Shown: in pieces, positions 24,223 through 39,174 of the stretch
How the letters are laid out: the number at the start of each line of letters is the position of its first letter
How positions within the stretch are numbered: the first letter of the stretch is position 1
DNA from: Blastococcus sp. VKM Ac-2987
GTDB lineage: Bacteria; Actinomycetota; Actinomycetes; Mycobacteriales; Geodermatophilaceae
NCBI RefSeq assembly: GCF_026967805.1
Contig: NZ_JAPVBG010000006.1
Location: 1-40,614 of the forward strand
Direction of reading: 5' to 3'
Length of the DNA: 40,614 bases
Notes under the pieces: model-generated
Seen by the model: only the letters and a program-made list of their open reading frames with translations
Databases searched by the model: none
Told to the model about the DNA's origin: nothing
Made by a program: the position numbers and the translations under genes

Positions 24223-24276
24223 GGGGTCCTGGCTCGGCGTCGACCGTGAGCCAGGACCCCGTGCGGTGAGCCAGGA
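24223..24276. repeat. 13-bp inverted repeat plus a third GTGAGCCAGGA copy
   Basis: GGGGTCCTGGCTC (24223-24235) pairs perfectly with GAGCCAGGACCCC (24248-24260) across 12 nt. The right arm is also part of GTGAGCCAGGA (24246-24256), which is repeated directly at 24266-24276, 20 bp on. The element lies between the EamA gene and pheS. It may be a bidirectional terminator, an attenuator in a pheS leader, or a mobile intergenic repeat. Confidence 0.5.
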
Positions 24277-24344
24277 TGCGGAGGTCGGCGACGCCGGGCG
24301 ATCCTCGCACCCGAACCCGGGCGCGGGCCGGGGCGGTCGCCGGG

Positions 24345-24350
24345 CAGAAT
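24345..24350 (+). promoter_or_regulatory. -10-like CAGAAT, 8 nt before pheS GTG
   Basis: CAGAAT is followed by 8 nt and the GTG of pheS at 24359, with no Shine-Dalgarno between. The 24 bp at 24338-24361 match those at the tyrS start (39150-39173) at 20 positions. This spacing is what leaderless actinobacterial transcripts show. No good -35 is visible. Confidence 0.4.
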
Positions 24351-24352
24351 GA

Positions 24353-25426
<1,074 letters not shown>

Positions 25427-25475
25427 ACGGTCCGACGGAGCAGGTCCCCCCCGTGCCGTCCGAAGGAGTCCAGCA

Positions 25476-27971
25476 GTGAAGGTCCCCGTGAGCTGGCTGT
25501 CCGAGCTCGTCGACCTCCCGGCGGGCATCTCCGTCGCCGACCTCGACGCGGCCTTCATCCGGCTCGGGTTCGAGGTCGAGGACGTCGGCCGCCCGCCGGT
25601 CACCACGGGCCCGCTCGTCGTGGGGCGGGTGCTGGACATCGAGGAGCTGACCGGCTTCAAGAAGCCGATCCGCTACTGCCAGGTCGAGGTGGGGGAGAGC
25701 GAGCCGCGGGGCATCGTCTGCGGTGCCCGGAACTTCGCCGTCGGCGACCTCGTCGTCGCCGCGCTGCCCGGTGCGGTGCTGCCCGGTGACTTCGCCATCG
25801 CCGCGCGGACGACCTACGACCACGTCTCCGACGGGATGATCTGCTCGGTCCGCGAGCTCGGCATCGGCGAGGACCACGCCGGCATCCTGGTGCTCGGGCA
25901 GGGCGGCTACGTACCGGGCACCCCGGCCGCGGAGATCCTCGGCCTGGACGACGTCGTCTTCGACCTGGACGTGACGCCGGACCGCGGTTACGCCATGTCG
26001 ATGCGCGGGATCGCCCGCGACCTGGCCGGCGTGCTCGGGGTGTCCTGGCGGGACCCGGCGGACCTCCCGCTGCCGGACTGGCCCGGCGCCCCCGCCTGGG
26101 ACGTCACGGTCGCCGACCCCGACCGGTGCGACCGCTTCTCGATGCTGGCGCTGGAGGGCCTCGACCCGGCCGCGCCCAGCCCGTGGGCGCTGCGCCGGCG
26201 GCTGGCCCAGTGCGGCGTGCGCAGCATCTCGCTGGCCGTCGACGTCACCAACTACGTGATGCTCGAGCTCGGCCAGCCGATGCACGCCTTCGACCGCGCC
26301 ACCGTCCGCGGTCCGATCACGGTCCGCCGGGCGACGGCGGGGGAGCGGCTCACCACCCTGGACGGCGCCGACCGCGCCCTCGCCGACGACGACCTGCTGA
26401 TCGCCGACGACTCGGGGCCCATCGGCCTGGCCGGGGTCATGGGCGGGGCGTCCACCGAGATCGGCGACTCGACGAGCGCGGTGCTGCTGGAGGCCGCGCA
26501 CTGGGAGCAGACCGGCATCTCCCGCGGCGTCCGCCGCCACCGGTTGCCCAGCGAGGCCGGCAAGCGCTTCGAGCGCGGTACCGACCCAGACGTCACGGTC
26601 GTCGCGCTGGCCCGCGCCGCCGCCCTGCTCGTCGAGCACGGCGGTGCCGAGGTGGCCGGCGCGCCGGTCGACGTCGACACCCGCGGCCCGCGACCGGTCG
26701 TCGCCCTGGACGCCGGGCTGCCCGGCCGGATCGCCGGGGTGCCGTACACCCGGGCCCAGGTGGTCGAGGTGCTCGAGGCCATCGGCGCCGAGGTGGCCGG
26801 TGACGGCGACGCCCTGTCGGTGACCCCGCCGTCCTGGCGCGGCGACCTGCGGGAGCCCGCCGACCTCGTCGAGGAGGTCGTGCGCTTCCGCGGCTTCGAC
26901 GAGATCCCCTCCATCCTGCCGACCGCCCCGCCCGGCCGCGGGCTCACCGAGCGGCAGCGCCGGCGGCGCAGCATCGGCCGCGCCCTGGCCGACGCCGGCT
27001 ACGTCGAGGCCCCCGCCTTCCCCTTCCTGGGCACCGTGCAGCTCGACGCGCTGGGCCTGCCCGAGGACGACGAGCGCCGCCGGGTGACCACCGTGCGCAA
27101 CCCGCTGTCGGAGGAGGCGCCGGCGCTGCGGACGACGCTGCTGCCCGGGCTGCTGGCCTCCCTCGCGCGCAACCTGGCCCGCGGCCGGCGCGACGTCGCC
27201 CTCTTCGAGCACGGCGCGGTGTTCCCCGGCGGGCAGCGCACGCCCGCGCCGCTGCCGGGGGTCGACCGCCGTCCCGACGACGCCACCCTCGCCGCGCTGC
27301 TGGGGGCCGTGCCGGCGCAGCCGTGGCACGTGGCCGTGGCGCTCACCGGGCAGCGCGAGCCGCGCGGCTGGTGGGGTCCGGGCCGCCCGGCGGGGTGGGC
27401 CGACGCGGTGCAGGCCGCCCGCGTGGTCGCCGAGGCCGCCGGCGCGGAGCTCACCGTGCGCGCCGGCGACCGGGCGCCGTGGCACCCCGGCCGGTGCGCC
27501 GAGCTGCTCGTCGGTGACCGGGTGGTCGGCCACGCCGGTGAGCTGCACCCCCGGGTCTGCGCGGCGCTGGACCTCCCGGCCCGCACCTCGGTGATGGAGC
27601 TGGACGCCGACGCGCTGCCCGCGCCGGCCGTGCCGCAGGCGCCGGCGATCTCCACCTTCCCGCCGGTGCACACCGATCTGGCCCTGGAGATGCCGGGCGA
27701 CCTCCCCGCTTCCCGCGTCGAGTCGGCGCTCAGGGAAGGCGCCGGGCCGCTCCTGGAGGAGCTGCGCCTGTTCGACATGTACACGGGTGAGCAGCTCGGG
27801 CCGGATCGGAAGTCGCTCGCCTATGCGCTGACGTTCCGTGCTCCGGATCGCACGCTCACCCGAGCTGAGGTGGCGGAGGCCGTCGCTTCAGCGCTCGACA
27901 GCGCTGCCTCGGCCGGAGCGAAGCAGCGGGGTGCGGTCGGCGAGGCGGGCTCGGAGGACCACCGTGGCTGA
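25476..27971 (+). CDS. pheT: Phenylalanyl-tRNA synthetase beta subunit
   Basis: 831 residues. Order: N-terminal MKVPVSWLSELVDLP; an OB-fold tRNA-binding domain (~40-155, VGRVLDIEELTGFKKPIRYC); B3/B4 editing domain (~210-385); B5 domain (~390-485); catalytic-like core; and C-terminal FDX-ACB anticodon-binding domain (~735-825, ISTFPPVHTDLALEMPG, LYD-like LFDMYTGEQLG). ATG 25476 has AAGGAG about 9 nt upstream. The last ~25 residues (AGAKQRGAVGEAGSEDHRG) depart from the usual TGAVLRG-like end, and the last ~150 bp show weaker G/C third-position bias than the rest, so the 3' end may be altered. The stop overlaps the SDR start by 8 nt. Confidence 0.96.
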   Translation: MKVPVSWLSELVDLPAGISVADLDAAFIRLGFEVEDVGRPPVTTGPLVVGRVLDIEELTGFKKPIRYCQVEVGESEPRGIVCGARNFAVGDLVVAALPGAVLPGDFAIAARTTYDHVSDGMICSVRELGIGEDHAGILVLGQGGYVPGTPAAEILGLDDVVFDLDVTPDRGYAMSMRGIARDLAGVLGVSWRDPADLPLPDWPGAPAWDVTVADPDRCDRFSMLALEGLDPAAPSPWALRRRLAQCGVRSISLAVDVTNYVMLELGQPMHAFDRATVRGPITVRRATAGERLTTLDGADRALADDDLLIADDSGPIGLAGVMGGASTEIGDSTSAVLLEAAHWEQTGISRGVRRHRLPSEAGKRFERGTDPDVTVVALARAAALLVEHGGAEVAGAPVDVDTRGPRPVVALDAGLPGRIAGVPYTRAQVVEVLEAIGAEVAGDGDALSVTPPSWRGDLREPADLVEEVVRFRGFDEIPSILPTAPPGRGLTERQRRRRSIGRALADAGYVEAPAFPFLGTVQLDALGLPEDDERRRVTTVRNPLSEEAPALRTTLLPGLLASLARNLARGRRDVALFEHGAVFPGGQRTPAPLPGVDRRPDDATLAALLGAVPAQPWHVAVALTGQREPRGWWGPGRPAGWADAVQAARVVAEAAGAELTVRAGDRAPWHPGRCAELLVGDRVVGHAGELHPRVCAALDLPARTSVMELDADALPAPAVPQAPAISTFPPVHTDLALEMPGDLPASRVESALREGAGPLLEELRLFDMYTGEQLGPDRKSLAYALTFRAPDRTLTRAEVAEAVASALDSAASAGAKQRGAVGEAGSEDHRG

Positions 27972-28770
27972 CCTCTCCGGCCAGGTGGCCCTGGTCACGG
28001 GGGCCTCCACCGGGATCGGCCGGCACCTGGTCGAGGGGCTGGCTGCGCGCGGCATGGCCGTGGCAGGCGTGGCCCGGACCGAGGACCGGCTCCGGACGGC
28101 CATGGCCGAGGTCGCCGCCGCCACCGGGGCACGCACCCTGGCGGTGGCCGCCGACGTCACCGACCGCGCGTCGGTGGAGGACGCGGTGGGGCGGGTCCGC
28201 GAGGAGCTCGGACCGGTCGAGCTGCTGGTCAACAACGCCGGGCTGATCGACGAGCTCGAGGTGCCGCTGTGGGAGGCCGACCCGGACCAGTGGTGGGACG
28301 TCGTCACCAGCCACGTGAAGGGCGGCTTCCTGCTCGCCCGCGCGGTCGTGCCGTGGATGGTGCTGCGCAACCGCGGCCGGGTGATCAGCCTCGCCAGCGG
28401 CATGAGCACCCGCGCGAACCCCGACTACTCCGCCTACTCGGTGGCGAAGACCGGCCTGATGCGGCTCACCGAGAGCCTGGCCACCGCGCTGGAGGGCTCC
28501 GACGTGCGGGCCTTCGACCTCGCGCCCGGCGTCGTGGACACCCCGATGACCCGCTCCATGCACATGTGGCAGGGGTTCGCCGACTGGACGCCGCCCGAGC
28601 AGGTCGTGCAGATCGTCGCGGCGATCGCGGCCGGCGAGCTCGACCAGTGGTCGGGCCGCTTCGTCCGCGCGGGCAAGGACGACCTCGACGTCCTCCGCGC
28701 CACCACGCCGGAGGGCGCCGCCCGGCAGCTGCGGCTGCGCCCCTACGGCGACGACGACCCGCTGGGCTGA
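27964..28770 (+). CDS. SDR family oxidoreductase
   Basis: 268 residues. A short-chain dehydrogenase with cofactor motif TGASTGIG (~12-19), NNAG (~87-90), catalytic Ser in ISLASGMS and the YxxxK pair in YSAYSVAKTG (~157-166), followed by APGVVDTPMT. The substrate is unknown. GTG 27964 overlaps the pheT stop by 8 nt, so it is at least partly read through from pheST. No functional link to tRNA charging is implied. Confidence 0.93.
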   Translation: MADLSGQVALVTGASTGIGRHLVEGLAARGMAVAGVARTEDRLRTAMAEVAAATGARTLAVAADVTDRASVEDAVGRVREELGPVELLVNNAGLIDELEVPLWEADPDQWWDVVTSHVKGGFLLARAVVPWMVLRNRGRVISLASGMSTRANPDYSAYSVAKTGLMRLTESLATALEGSDVRAFDLAPGVVDTPMTRSMHMWQGFADWTPPEQVVQIVAAIAAGELDQWSGRFVRAGKDDLDVLRATTPEGAARQLRLRPYGDDDPLG

Positions 28771-28860
28771 TCGCCCTCCGCGGGACCGTGCGCCCCGCGT
28801 CGTTGACCCCGCGGGGCGGGCCGTGCCACGGTGCCGGTGCCGAGCGAGGAGGAACCCACC

Positions 28861-29217
28861 ATGGCGACCCGCTCCCGGGGAGCCTGCGGGCTGGTCGTCG
28901 TCTCGCTCGCCGGCCTCGTCGGGGTCGCGGCCTGGTACGGGCGCGCGGCGTGGGCGGACAGCGGCGCGTTCGCCCTCGTGCTGTTCGGCGTCCCGCTGGC
29001 CTGCGCGGCGCTCGCCCTGTGGGCGGAGAGCGGGAGCTCGACTCTCCTGGCGCCGGCGGTGGTCACCGGCTGCGGAGCCGTGTCGGTCGGCTGGTCGCTG
29101 GTCACCGGCCTGGGCATCGGTCTCGGCTTCCTGCTGCCGTCGCTGCTCCTGCTGGTCGCCGCGACGATCTCGTGGGTGGACCGCGGGCGGGACCGTGCCC
29201 GGCCGCTGCGCGGCTGA
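28861..29217 (+). CDS. Small four-helix membrane protein
   Basis: 118 residues, almost entirely hydrophobic, with four predicted membrane segments (~8-26, 34-50, 60-78, 82-102) and a basic C-terminal tail (RGRDRARPLRG). ATG 28861 is preceded by GAGGAGGAA, a strong ribosome-binding site, which supports expression. No family is recognised. It sits between the SDR gene and the converging lipid-kinase-like gene. Confidence 0.72.
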   Translation: MATRSRGACGLVVVSLAGLVGVAAWYGRAAWADSGAFALVLFGVPLACAALALWAESGSSTLLAPAVVTGCGAVSVGWSLVTGLGIGLGFLLPSLLLLVAATISWVDRGRDRARPLRG

Positions 29218-29263
29218 TCCGCGGAACCGGGGGAGTGCTTGCCCGGCGCCGGCAGCGAGCCGG

Positions 29264-30145
29264 TCAGAAGATCGTGGCCAGCGCTCCCGGCGCGATGTCG
29301 ACGGACACGAGCGTGCCGGCGTCGAGCTCCACCAGCTCACCGTCCAGCTGGAGCGGCATGGGGGCCAGCGTCGTGAAGGCGTAGTGGGTGGCCCTGGGCT
29401 GGGGGCCGAGTCCGCGGGTCGCTGCCCGGACGGCCATGGCCAGCACGCGCAGCTTGCCGGTCTGCTGCTCGGTGATCACCTCGAAGCGACCGTCGTCCGG
29501 GGTGCCGTCGTCGCTGAGCTTCGCGTACTTGGCCATCTCGGCGATGTTGGCGAACACCAGGCTGTCGATCCGGCGGCGACGGCCGCTCTCCAGCTCGATC
29601 GGGTGTGGATGGAACCGGGAGAAGCCCCGCACCACCGAGACGATCTCCCGCCACGAACCCTTGCCGCCCTTCTCCAGGTCGACGGCGACGACCGGGGTCA
29701 GGCCCACGCCGATGTAGGAGTGCGCGTAGCGGACCCAGGCGTCGGGGCCGCTCCCGACGGTCAGCCGGAGCAGGTCGATCCGCCGGACGTCGCCGGCCAC
29801 GATCGCGTCCGCCAGCGGCCCCTCCCGCGTCGTCCGCCGGTGGTCGTTGGCGTTGCCCGCAGCGCGCACCGCGCAGACCGCCCGGTCGTTGCCGGCGTCC
29901 ATGACGCCGTTGACCACCTCGTTGTAGCCGCCGTCCCCGCTCACCGAGACGATGAGCGGGCTGCCCGAGCCGGCGGCTTCCCGGGCGAGGTCGCGGGCGT
30001 GCCCGGCATGGTGGGTGGGGGAGAGCTCCAGCGGTACGGCCGCGAGCCGGTCCGCCAGCTCGCTGCGGAGCTCCTCGGCCGACTCGGGAGCGTTACCCGT
30101 GCTCTGCGGGTTGAAGACGATGACGATCCGGTCGAACGAGGTCAC
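29264..30145 (-). CDS. Diacylglycerol kinase catalytic-domain protein
   Basis: 293 residues. The family's catalytic domain is at the N-terminus: VFNPQSTGNA (~10-19), and the nucleotide-binding loop SVSGDGGYNEVVNGVMDAG (~67-85; GDGG in place of the common GDGT). The C-terminal beta-rich domain contains YIGVGLTPVV and ends MPLQLDGELVELDAGTLVSV. It may phosphorylate diacylglycerol or a related lipid at the membrane. The start is GTG 30145. It is divergent from the MFS pseudogene. Confidence 0.88.
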   Translation of the reverse strand: MTSFDRIVIVFNPQSTGNAPESAEELRSELADRLAAVPLELSPTHHAGHARDLAREAAGSGSPLIVSVSGDGGYNEVVNGVMDAGNDRAVCAVRAAGNANDHRRTTREGPLADAIVAGDVRRIDLLRLTVGSGPDAWVRYAHSYIGVGLTPVVAVDLEKGGKGSWREIVSVVRGFSRFHPHPIELESGRRRRIDSLVFANIAEMAKYAKLSDDGTPDDGRFEVITEQQTGKLRVLAMAVRAATRGLGPQPRATHYAFTTLAPMPLQLDGELVELDAGTLVSVDIAPGALATIF

Positions 30146-30213
30146 CTCCGGCCTCTGCCCACGGTGCGGGCTGCGCAGTCACCGGGTTCACCCGAGCGGG
30201 TCGTCGGTGAGGT

Positions 30214-30228
30214 CGGGCACAGTGCCCG
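30214..30228. promoter_or_regulatory. 15-bp palindrome CGGGCAC-A-GTGCCCG
   Basis: Perfect 7-bp arms around one A, ending 3 bp before the start codon of the decayed MFS transporter. It may be a surviving operator. The related CACTGTGCCCGG occurs again inside the pseudogene near 30290-30301. Confidence 0.4.
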
Positions 30229-30231
30229 GCC

Positions 30232-30998
30232 GTGAACCCGCAGTCCCGCAGCGCGCCCGCCGGCAGCCGGCTGGGCGGCGTCGTCGCCGCACTGTGCCCG
30301 GTCCAGTTCGTCGACGTGCTCGGCGTCACCGTGGTGGTCACCGCGCTGCCGCCCATGCTGGCCGACGTCGGCGGCAGCGCGGCCGACAGCACGCTCGTCG
30401 CCACCGGGTACGCCATGTTCTTCCGTCAACACGGCCACCACCAGCGGTGCCGCCACCCTGATCACGCTCTACCTCCAGGCCACGCTGGGCCGCACGCCGC
30501 TGGAGGTGGCGGCCACGCTGCTGCCGCTGAGCGTCTCGGTCATCGACGGTTCGGCCGTCGCCGCCCGGCTGGTCGTGCGACGGCCCCGGGAGGGGGTGAC
30601 CGCGGCCGGGCTGACCCTCATCGGAACCGGCATCGCCCTGCCCCTGGTCGCGCCGGCCGCCCCCGTCCTCTCTCGGGGACCGGCATGGCCCTGCCGGTGC
30701 CGGTGCCGGTCTCGGGCTGGCCGCGGTCGCGACGACTTCGCTCGGCACGGACGTCGCGGAGAACCTGGCGGGCCACCTCGTCCGGCGACATCAACACCAG
30801 CGCCCAGCTCGGGACGGCGATCGGCACCGCGCTCGTGCTCCTCGTGGCGGCGGCCACCACGGGCTCCCGAGCGCGACCACCGAGACGCCGGTGCTCGCGT
30901 GGGCGGCGACGGCGGTGCTGGCGCTACTCGCGGCGGCGGCCTTCGCACGGCTGCCCCGGGGCAGGATGCCGACCACCGGGTCCCCGGTAGCGAAGTGA
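30232..30998 (+). pseudogene. Decayed MFS drug-transporter (DHA2-like) gene
   Basis: Three reading frames each carry parts of one transporter. Frame A from GTG 30232: PVQFVDVLGVTVVVTALPPML, to ~30423. Frame B from ~30425: VNTATTSGAATLITLYLQAT and AATLLPLSVSVIDGSAVAAR, to ~30660. Then a frame with LGLAAVATTSLGTDVAENLA (~30712-30775), back to frame A for GDINTSAQLGTAIGTALVLL, and a last shift giving PRGRMPTTGSPVAK with TGA at 30996-30998. It totals ~255 codons against the usual ~450-500, so there are large internal deletions as well as at least three frameshifts. It cannot make a working transporter. The arg operon promoter begins at its very end. Confidence 0.85.
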
Positions 30999-31030
30999 AC
31001 GGTCATGCATGGCCGTGTATGGTCATGCAT
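30995..31030 (+). promoter_or_regulatory. Tandem ARG boxes over the argC promoter
   Basis: Half-sites ATGCAT (31005-31010), GTGTAT (31015-31020) and ATGCAT (31025-31030) are spaced 4 nt apart, making two overlapping boxes that match the Streptomyces-type ARG consensus (TGCAT-N4-ATGCA). They overlap a candidate promoter: GTGAAC (30995-31000), 17-nt spacer, TATGGT (31018-31023), with predicted transcription start at or next to the argC GTG 31032. Bound ArgR would block RNA polymerase. The site is AT-rich against its surroundings. Confidence 0.8.
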
Positions 31031-31031
31031 C

Positions 31032-32072
31032 GTGAGCACAGCGCAGACGTGGACGGTCGGGGTCACCGGCGCCACCGGGTACGCGGGAGGCGAGGTGTGC
31101 CGGCTGCTGGCCGGGCACCCGGACCTCCGGCTGGCCGGGGTGCACGCCAACTCGAGCGCCGGCCGACGCCTGGGCGAGCTGCAGCCCCACCTCCTCCCGT
31201 TCGCCGACCTGACCGTCCAGCCGAGCGACGCGGCGGGCCTGGCCGGCTACGACGTGGTCGTCCTGGCGCTGCCGCACGGCGAGTCGGCGGCGATCGCCGA
31301 CCAGCTGCCGGCGGAGACCCTGGTCATCGACTGCGGCGCCGACCACCGGCTCAACGACCCCGCCGCCTGGGCCCGCTGGTACGGCGGCGTGCACTCCGGC
31401 ACCTGGCCCTACGGCCTGCCCGAGCTGCCCGGTCAGCGGGAGAAGCTCGCCGGCGCCACGCGGGTCGCCGTCCCCGGGTGCTACCCGACCTCGGTGACCC
31501 TCGCGCTCGCCCCGGCGCTGGCCGCCGGCCTGGTGGAGCCCGACGTCGTGGTGGTCGCCGCCAGCGGCACCAGCGGGGCCGGCAAGTCGCCGAAGCCGCA
31601 CCTGCTCGGCAGCGAGGTCATGGGCGCGGCCAGCGCCTACGGCGTCGGGGGGGTGCACCGGCACACCCCGGAGATGATCCAGGGGCTGTCGCAGGCGGCG
31701 GGCGCCCCGGTGACGGTCAGCTTCACCCCGACCCTGGTGCCGATGAGCCGGGGCATCCTCGCCACCTGCTCGGCGACGCTGCGGCCCGGGGTCGACGCCG
31801 CTGCCGCCCGCGCGGCGTACGCGGAGGCCTACGCCGACGAGCCGTTCGTCCACCTGCTGCCCGAGGGCCAGTGGCCGACCACCGCGCAGGTGCTCGGGGC
31901 GAACACCGTCGCGCTGCAGGTCGCCGTCGACGCCGACGCCAACCGGCTGGTCGTCGTCGCCGCCGTCGACAACCTCACCAAGGGCACCGGGGGAGCGGCG
32001 ATCCAGTGCGCCAACATCGCCCTGGGCCTGCCCGAGACCGCTGGACTTCCCCTGGTTGGAGTAGCACCGTGA
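31032..32072 (+). CDS. argC: N-acetyl-gamma-glutamyl-phosphate reductase
   Basis: 346 residues. The NADP-binding GATGYAG motif is at ~13-19 and the catalytic cysteine C150 lies in AVPGCYPTS, with [12 protein letters not shown] later. Third step of arginine synthesis. GTG 31032 follows the ARG box by one base, with no ribosome-binding site; an in-frame ATG at 31005 would lie within the operator and is unlikely. The transcript is probably leaderless. The stop overlaps argJ (GTGA). Confidence 0.97.
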   Translation: MSTAQTWTVGVTGATGYAGGEVCRLLAGHPDLRLAGVHANSSAGRRLGELQPHLLPFADLTVQPSDAAGLAGYDVVVLALPHGESAAIADQLPAETLVIDCGADHRLNDPAAWARWYGGVHSGTWPYGLPELPGQREKLAGATRVAVPGCYPTSVTLALAPALAAGLVEPDVVVVAASGTSGAGKSPKPHLLGSEVMGAASAYGVGGVHRHTPEMIQGLSQAAGAPVTVSFTPTLVPMSRGILATCSATLRPGVDAAAARAAYAEAYADEPFVHLLPEGQWPTTAQVLGANTVALQVAVDADANRLVVVAAVDNLTKGTGGAAIQCANIALGLPETAGLPLVGVAP

Positions 32073-33216
32073 CCGTCACCGCCCCGAAGGGCTTCTCCGC
32101 CGCCGGCGTGGCCGCCGGGCTCAAGTCCAGCGGCGCCCCCGACGTCGCCGTCGTCGTCAACCACGGCCCGGACGACGCCGCCGCCGCCGTCTTCACCACC
32201 AACCGGTTCCCGGCCGCACCGGTGCTCTGGAGCCGCCAGGTGCTGGCCGGCGAGCGGGCGCGCGCGGTCGTGCTGAACTCCGGCGGGGCCAATGCCTGCA
32301 CCGGGCCCGAGGGCTTCCAGGACACCCACGCCACCGCCGAGCACGCCGCGGCAGAGCTCGGCCTGGGCGCGATCGACGTGGCGGTCGCCTCCACGGGGCT
32401 GATCGGGATGCGGCTGCCGATGGACAAGCTCACCGCCGGGGTCAGCGCCGCGGCGCAGGCCCTGAGCGAGGACGGCGGGGCCGACGCGGCGCGGGCGATC
32501 ATGACCACCGACAGCGTCCCGAAGACCACCGTGCAGGAGCGGGACGGCTGGACGATCGGCGGGATGGCCAAGGGCGCCGGCATGCTCGCCCCGTCGCTGG
32601 CCACGATGCTCGTCGTCCTCACCACCGACGCCGTCGTGCCGCCGTCGGTGCTCGCGTCCGCGCTTAAGCAGGCCACGAGCCTCTCCTTCGAGCGGGTCGA
32701 CTCCGACGGGTGCCTGTCGACCAACGACACGGTCCTCGTGCTGTCCAGCGGTGCCAGCGGCGTCACCCCGGGCGTCGAGGAGTTCACCGAGGCGCTCACC
32801 GCCGCGGCGACGGACCTGGCCATGCAGCTGCTCGCCGATGCCGAGGGCTCCACCAAGGACATCGCGATCACCGTCCGCAACGCCGCCAGCGTCACCGACG
32901 CGCTCACCGCCGGCCGGGCCTGCGCGCGCAACAACCTGCTCAAGACGGCGCTGTTCGGCAACGACCCCAACTGGGGCCGGGTGCTGGCGGCCATCGGCAC
33001 CACCGACGCCGCGTTCGAGCCCGACCAGGTCGACGTCACCATCAACGGCGTCACCGTGTGCCGCGGCGGCTCGATCGGCGACCCGCGCGAGGGCGTCGAC
33101 CTCACCGGCCGGGAGATCACCATCGACGTCGACCTCCGGGCCGGCGACGAGACGGCGACCATCTGGACCAACGACCTGTCGATCGCCTACGTGCACGAGA
33201 ACTCGGCCTACTCCAC

Positions 33217-33220
<4 letters not shown>
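32069..33220 (+). CDS. argJ: Glutamate N-acetyltransferase / amino-acid acetyltransferase ArgJ
   Basis: 383 residues. Transfers acetyl from N-acetylornithine to glutamate and, if bifunctional, makes N-acetylglutamate. The self-cleavage site is visible: MLAPSLA-T179-MLVVLT, with Thr179 as the nucleophile that becomes the N-terminus of the beta chain. Also seen: [28 protein letters not shown] and the C-terminal [13 protein letters not shown]. The GTG overlaps argC and the TGA overlaps argB, so translation is coupled. Confidence 0.97.
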
Positions 33221-38509
<5,289 letters not shown>

Positions 38510-38511
38510 CC

Positions 38512-39174
38512 GTGCCGGAGTCCGCACCCCCGGGGCCCGGCCCGCTCGTCCGCGCGGCGGACCTGCTCGGGCCGGTCGACGTCGTGGCCCCGGCCCTGCT
38601 CGGTTGCTGGGTGGTCACCGACCGACCGGAGGGCCGGGTGGCGCTCCGCCTCACCGAGGTGGAGGCGTACTCGGGGCAGGGGGAGGACCCGGCCTCGCAC
38701 GCCCACGGCGGGCCGACCCCGCGCGCGGAGATCATGTTCGGCCCGCCCGGACGGCTCTACGTGTACTTCAGCTACGGCGTGCACTGGTGCGCCAACGTCG
38801 TCGTCGGCCCGGAGGGCCGCGGCTCGGCGGTGCTGATGCGGGCCGGTGAGGTCGCGGTGGGGGAGCAGCTGGCGCGGCTTCGCCGCCCCGCCGCCCGGGT
38901 CGCCCGGGACCTGGCCCGCGGCCCGGCCCGCCTCACCCAGGCGCTGGGGATCGGCCCCGAGGACCGGGGGAGCGACCTCCTCGACGCCGGCAGCTCCGTG
39001 CGGCTGCACCGGGGCGACCCCCCGGCCGCCGTCTCGGCCGGCCCGCGGGTCGGCATCAGCAAGGCAGCTGAGCTGCCGTGGCGGTTCTGGGAGACCGGCG
39101 CCCCCTCGGTGAGCGTGTTCCGGGCGGGTGGGAAACCCCGTCGCAGGGGCGCCGGGCAGGATGGACCCCCGTGA
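38512..39174 (+). CDS. 3-methyladenine DNA glycosylase (AAG/MPG family)
   Basis: 220 residues. Alkyladenine glycosylase fold with LLGCWVVTDRPEGRVALRLT, catalytic glutamate region EVEAYSG (~48-54), DPASHAHGG and MFGPPGRLYVYFSYGVHWCA. Removes alkylated purines by base excision. Of usual length for the bacterial family. The start is GTG 38512, just after argH, probably at the end of the arg transcript. Its 3' end holds the candidate promoter of tyrS. Confidence 0.93.
   Translation: MPESAPPGPGPLVRAADLLGPVDVVAPALLGCWVVTDRPEGRVALRLTEVEAYSGQGEDPASHAHGGPTPRAEIMFGPPGRLYVYFSYGVHWCANVVVGPEGRGSAVLMRAGEVAVGEQLARLRRPAARVARDLARGPARLTQALGIGPEDRGSDLLDAGSSVRLHRGDPPAAVSAGPRVGISKAAELPWRFWETGAPSVSVFRAGGKPRRRGAGQDGPP
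39157..39162 (+). promoter_or_regulatory. -10-like CAGGAT, 8 nt before tyrS GTG
   Basis: CAGGAT is followed by 8 nt and the tyrS GTG at 39171; no Shine-Dalgarno is visible. It lies inside the glycosylase coding end. The arrangement matches that at pheS (24345-24361). Confidence 0.35.

Noticed and set aside
30506..32068. Single long open frame joining MFS remnant to argJ
   Set aside because: It crosses argC in the wrong frame; only its MFS fragment and the argJ part after 32069 carry real protein similarity.
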